A stretch of 43,524 bases of DNA, from assembly GCA_025358765.1 (NCBI GenBank), contig JANYIG010000134.1:1-43524 (forward strand). The letters run 5' to 3'. Of the stretch, positions 43,466 to 43,524 are shown in pieces. Made by a program: the position numbers and the translations under genes. The notes below the pieces were generated by a model, which made no database searches, was not told where the DNA came from, and worked only from the letters and a program-made list of their open reading frames with translations. Each line of letters opens with the position of its first letter. Position 1 is the stretch's first letter. This DNA comes from Candidatus Kapaibacterium sp. GTDB taxonomy: Bacteria > Bacteroidota > Ignavibacteria > Kapaibacteriales > UBA4661.

Positions 43466-43524
43466 TTACGCGCCAAGTTTTGCAGCGAGGTCAACGACGC
43501 GGTTCGAGTAGCCCCACTCGTTGT
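43466..43524 (-). CDS. gapA: Glyceraldehyde-3-phosphate dehydrogenase, C-terminal end (partial)
   Basis: The last 19 codons of a minus-strand gene that enters from beyond the window edge. The residues NEWGYSNRVVDLAAKLGA and a TAA stop (43466-43468) are the hallmark end of phosphorylating GAPDH, a glycolytic enzyme that oxidises glyceraldehyde 3-phosphate with NAD+ and phosphate. It is too short for the general ORF cut-off. The catalytic Cys and NAD domain lie outside the window. Confidence 0.93.
   Translation of the reverse strand, partial: NEWGYSNRVVDLAAKLGA

Noticed and set aside
1-43524. CRISPR arrays, tRNA or rRNA genes, prophage or insertion sequences
   Set aside because: I looked for regularly spaced repeats, clover-leaf segments, transposases and integrases and found none. 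The only repeat of note is the REP-like element at 16259-16350.

Overview
The window comes from a Gram-negative bacterium of the Bacteroidota/Chlorobiota (FCB) kind. The evidence is a C-terminal type IX secretion (T9SS) sorting domain, many lipoprotein signal peptides, a CarboxypepD_reg-like domain in front of a TonB receptor, a Bacteroidota-type N-acyl-ornithine carbamoyltransferase and the CrtYc/CrtYd-type lycopene cyclase. I cannot name the species. I see no rRNA, tRNA, CRISPR array, intact insertion sequence or phage gene.

Layout. 1-1990: a strong RNA hairpin, a T9SS-tailed surface protein and a decayed T9SS tail. 1989-3323: argH (minus). 3544-8020 (plus): a response regulator with a PP2C/SpoIIE phosphatase output, a GT39/ArnT-like membrane protein and a GH9 endoglucanase lipoprotein. 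8034-20984 (minus): ten co-directional genes. In transcription order these are a cellulose-synthase-like GT2, a PIG-L deacetylase with an extra domain, three tandem DUF3131 proteins, a GH16-like protein, a beta-barrel protein with a repeated WDPDF motif, a small GT2, DUF4301 fused to a STAS domain, and an RsbW-like ATPase. 21136-29437 (minus): argE, argB and argF interleaved with two hybrid sensor kinases. 29793-33914 (plus): a TPR lipoprotein, DUF3467 and a GH57 glucan enzyme. 34001-36214 (minus): lycopene cyclase and dihydrolipoyl dehydrogenase. 36409-42271 (plus): a probable iron-responsive operon (small lipoprotein, TonB receptor, imelysin, di-heme oxidoreductase) followed by DHFR. 42388-43524 (minus): a CsgG-like lipoprotein and the last codons of GAPDH.

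How the parts fit. The most interesting block is about 4-21 kb. I read it as a synthase-dependent exopolysaccharide locus that lacks BcsB, BcsC and PilZ. It has its own deacetylase, DUF3131 proteins, a predicted outer-membrane barrel and an endoglucanase. It appears to be bracketed by a complete partner-switching set: PP2C phosphatase, HATPase kinase and STAS protein. No sigma factor is present, so the switch may act on polysaccharide production directly or through a target elsewhere. The functional coupling is inference from gene order. Clear sequence oddities include a receiver domain whose phospho-acceptor Asp is Ala, a STAS domain with its own internal ribosome-binding site inside a fused ORF, and a deacetylase fused to an unassigned domain.
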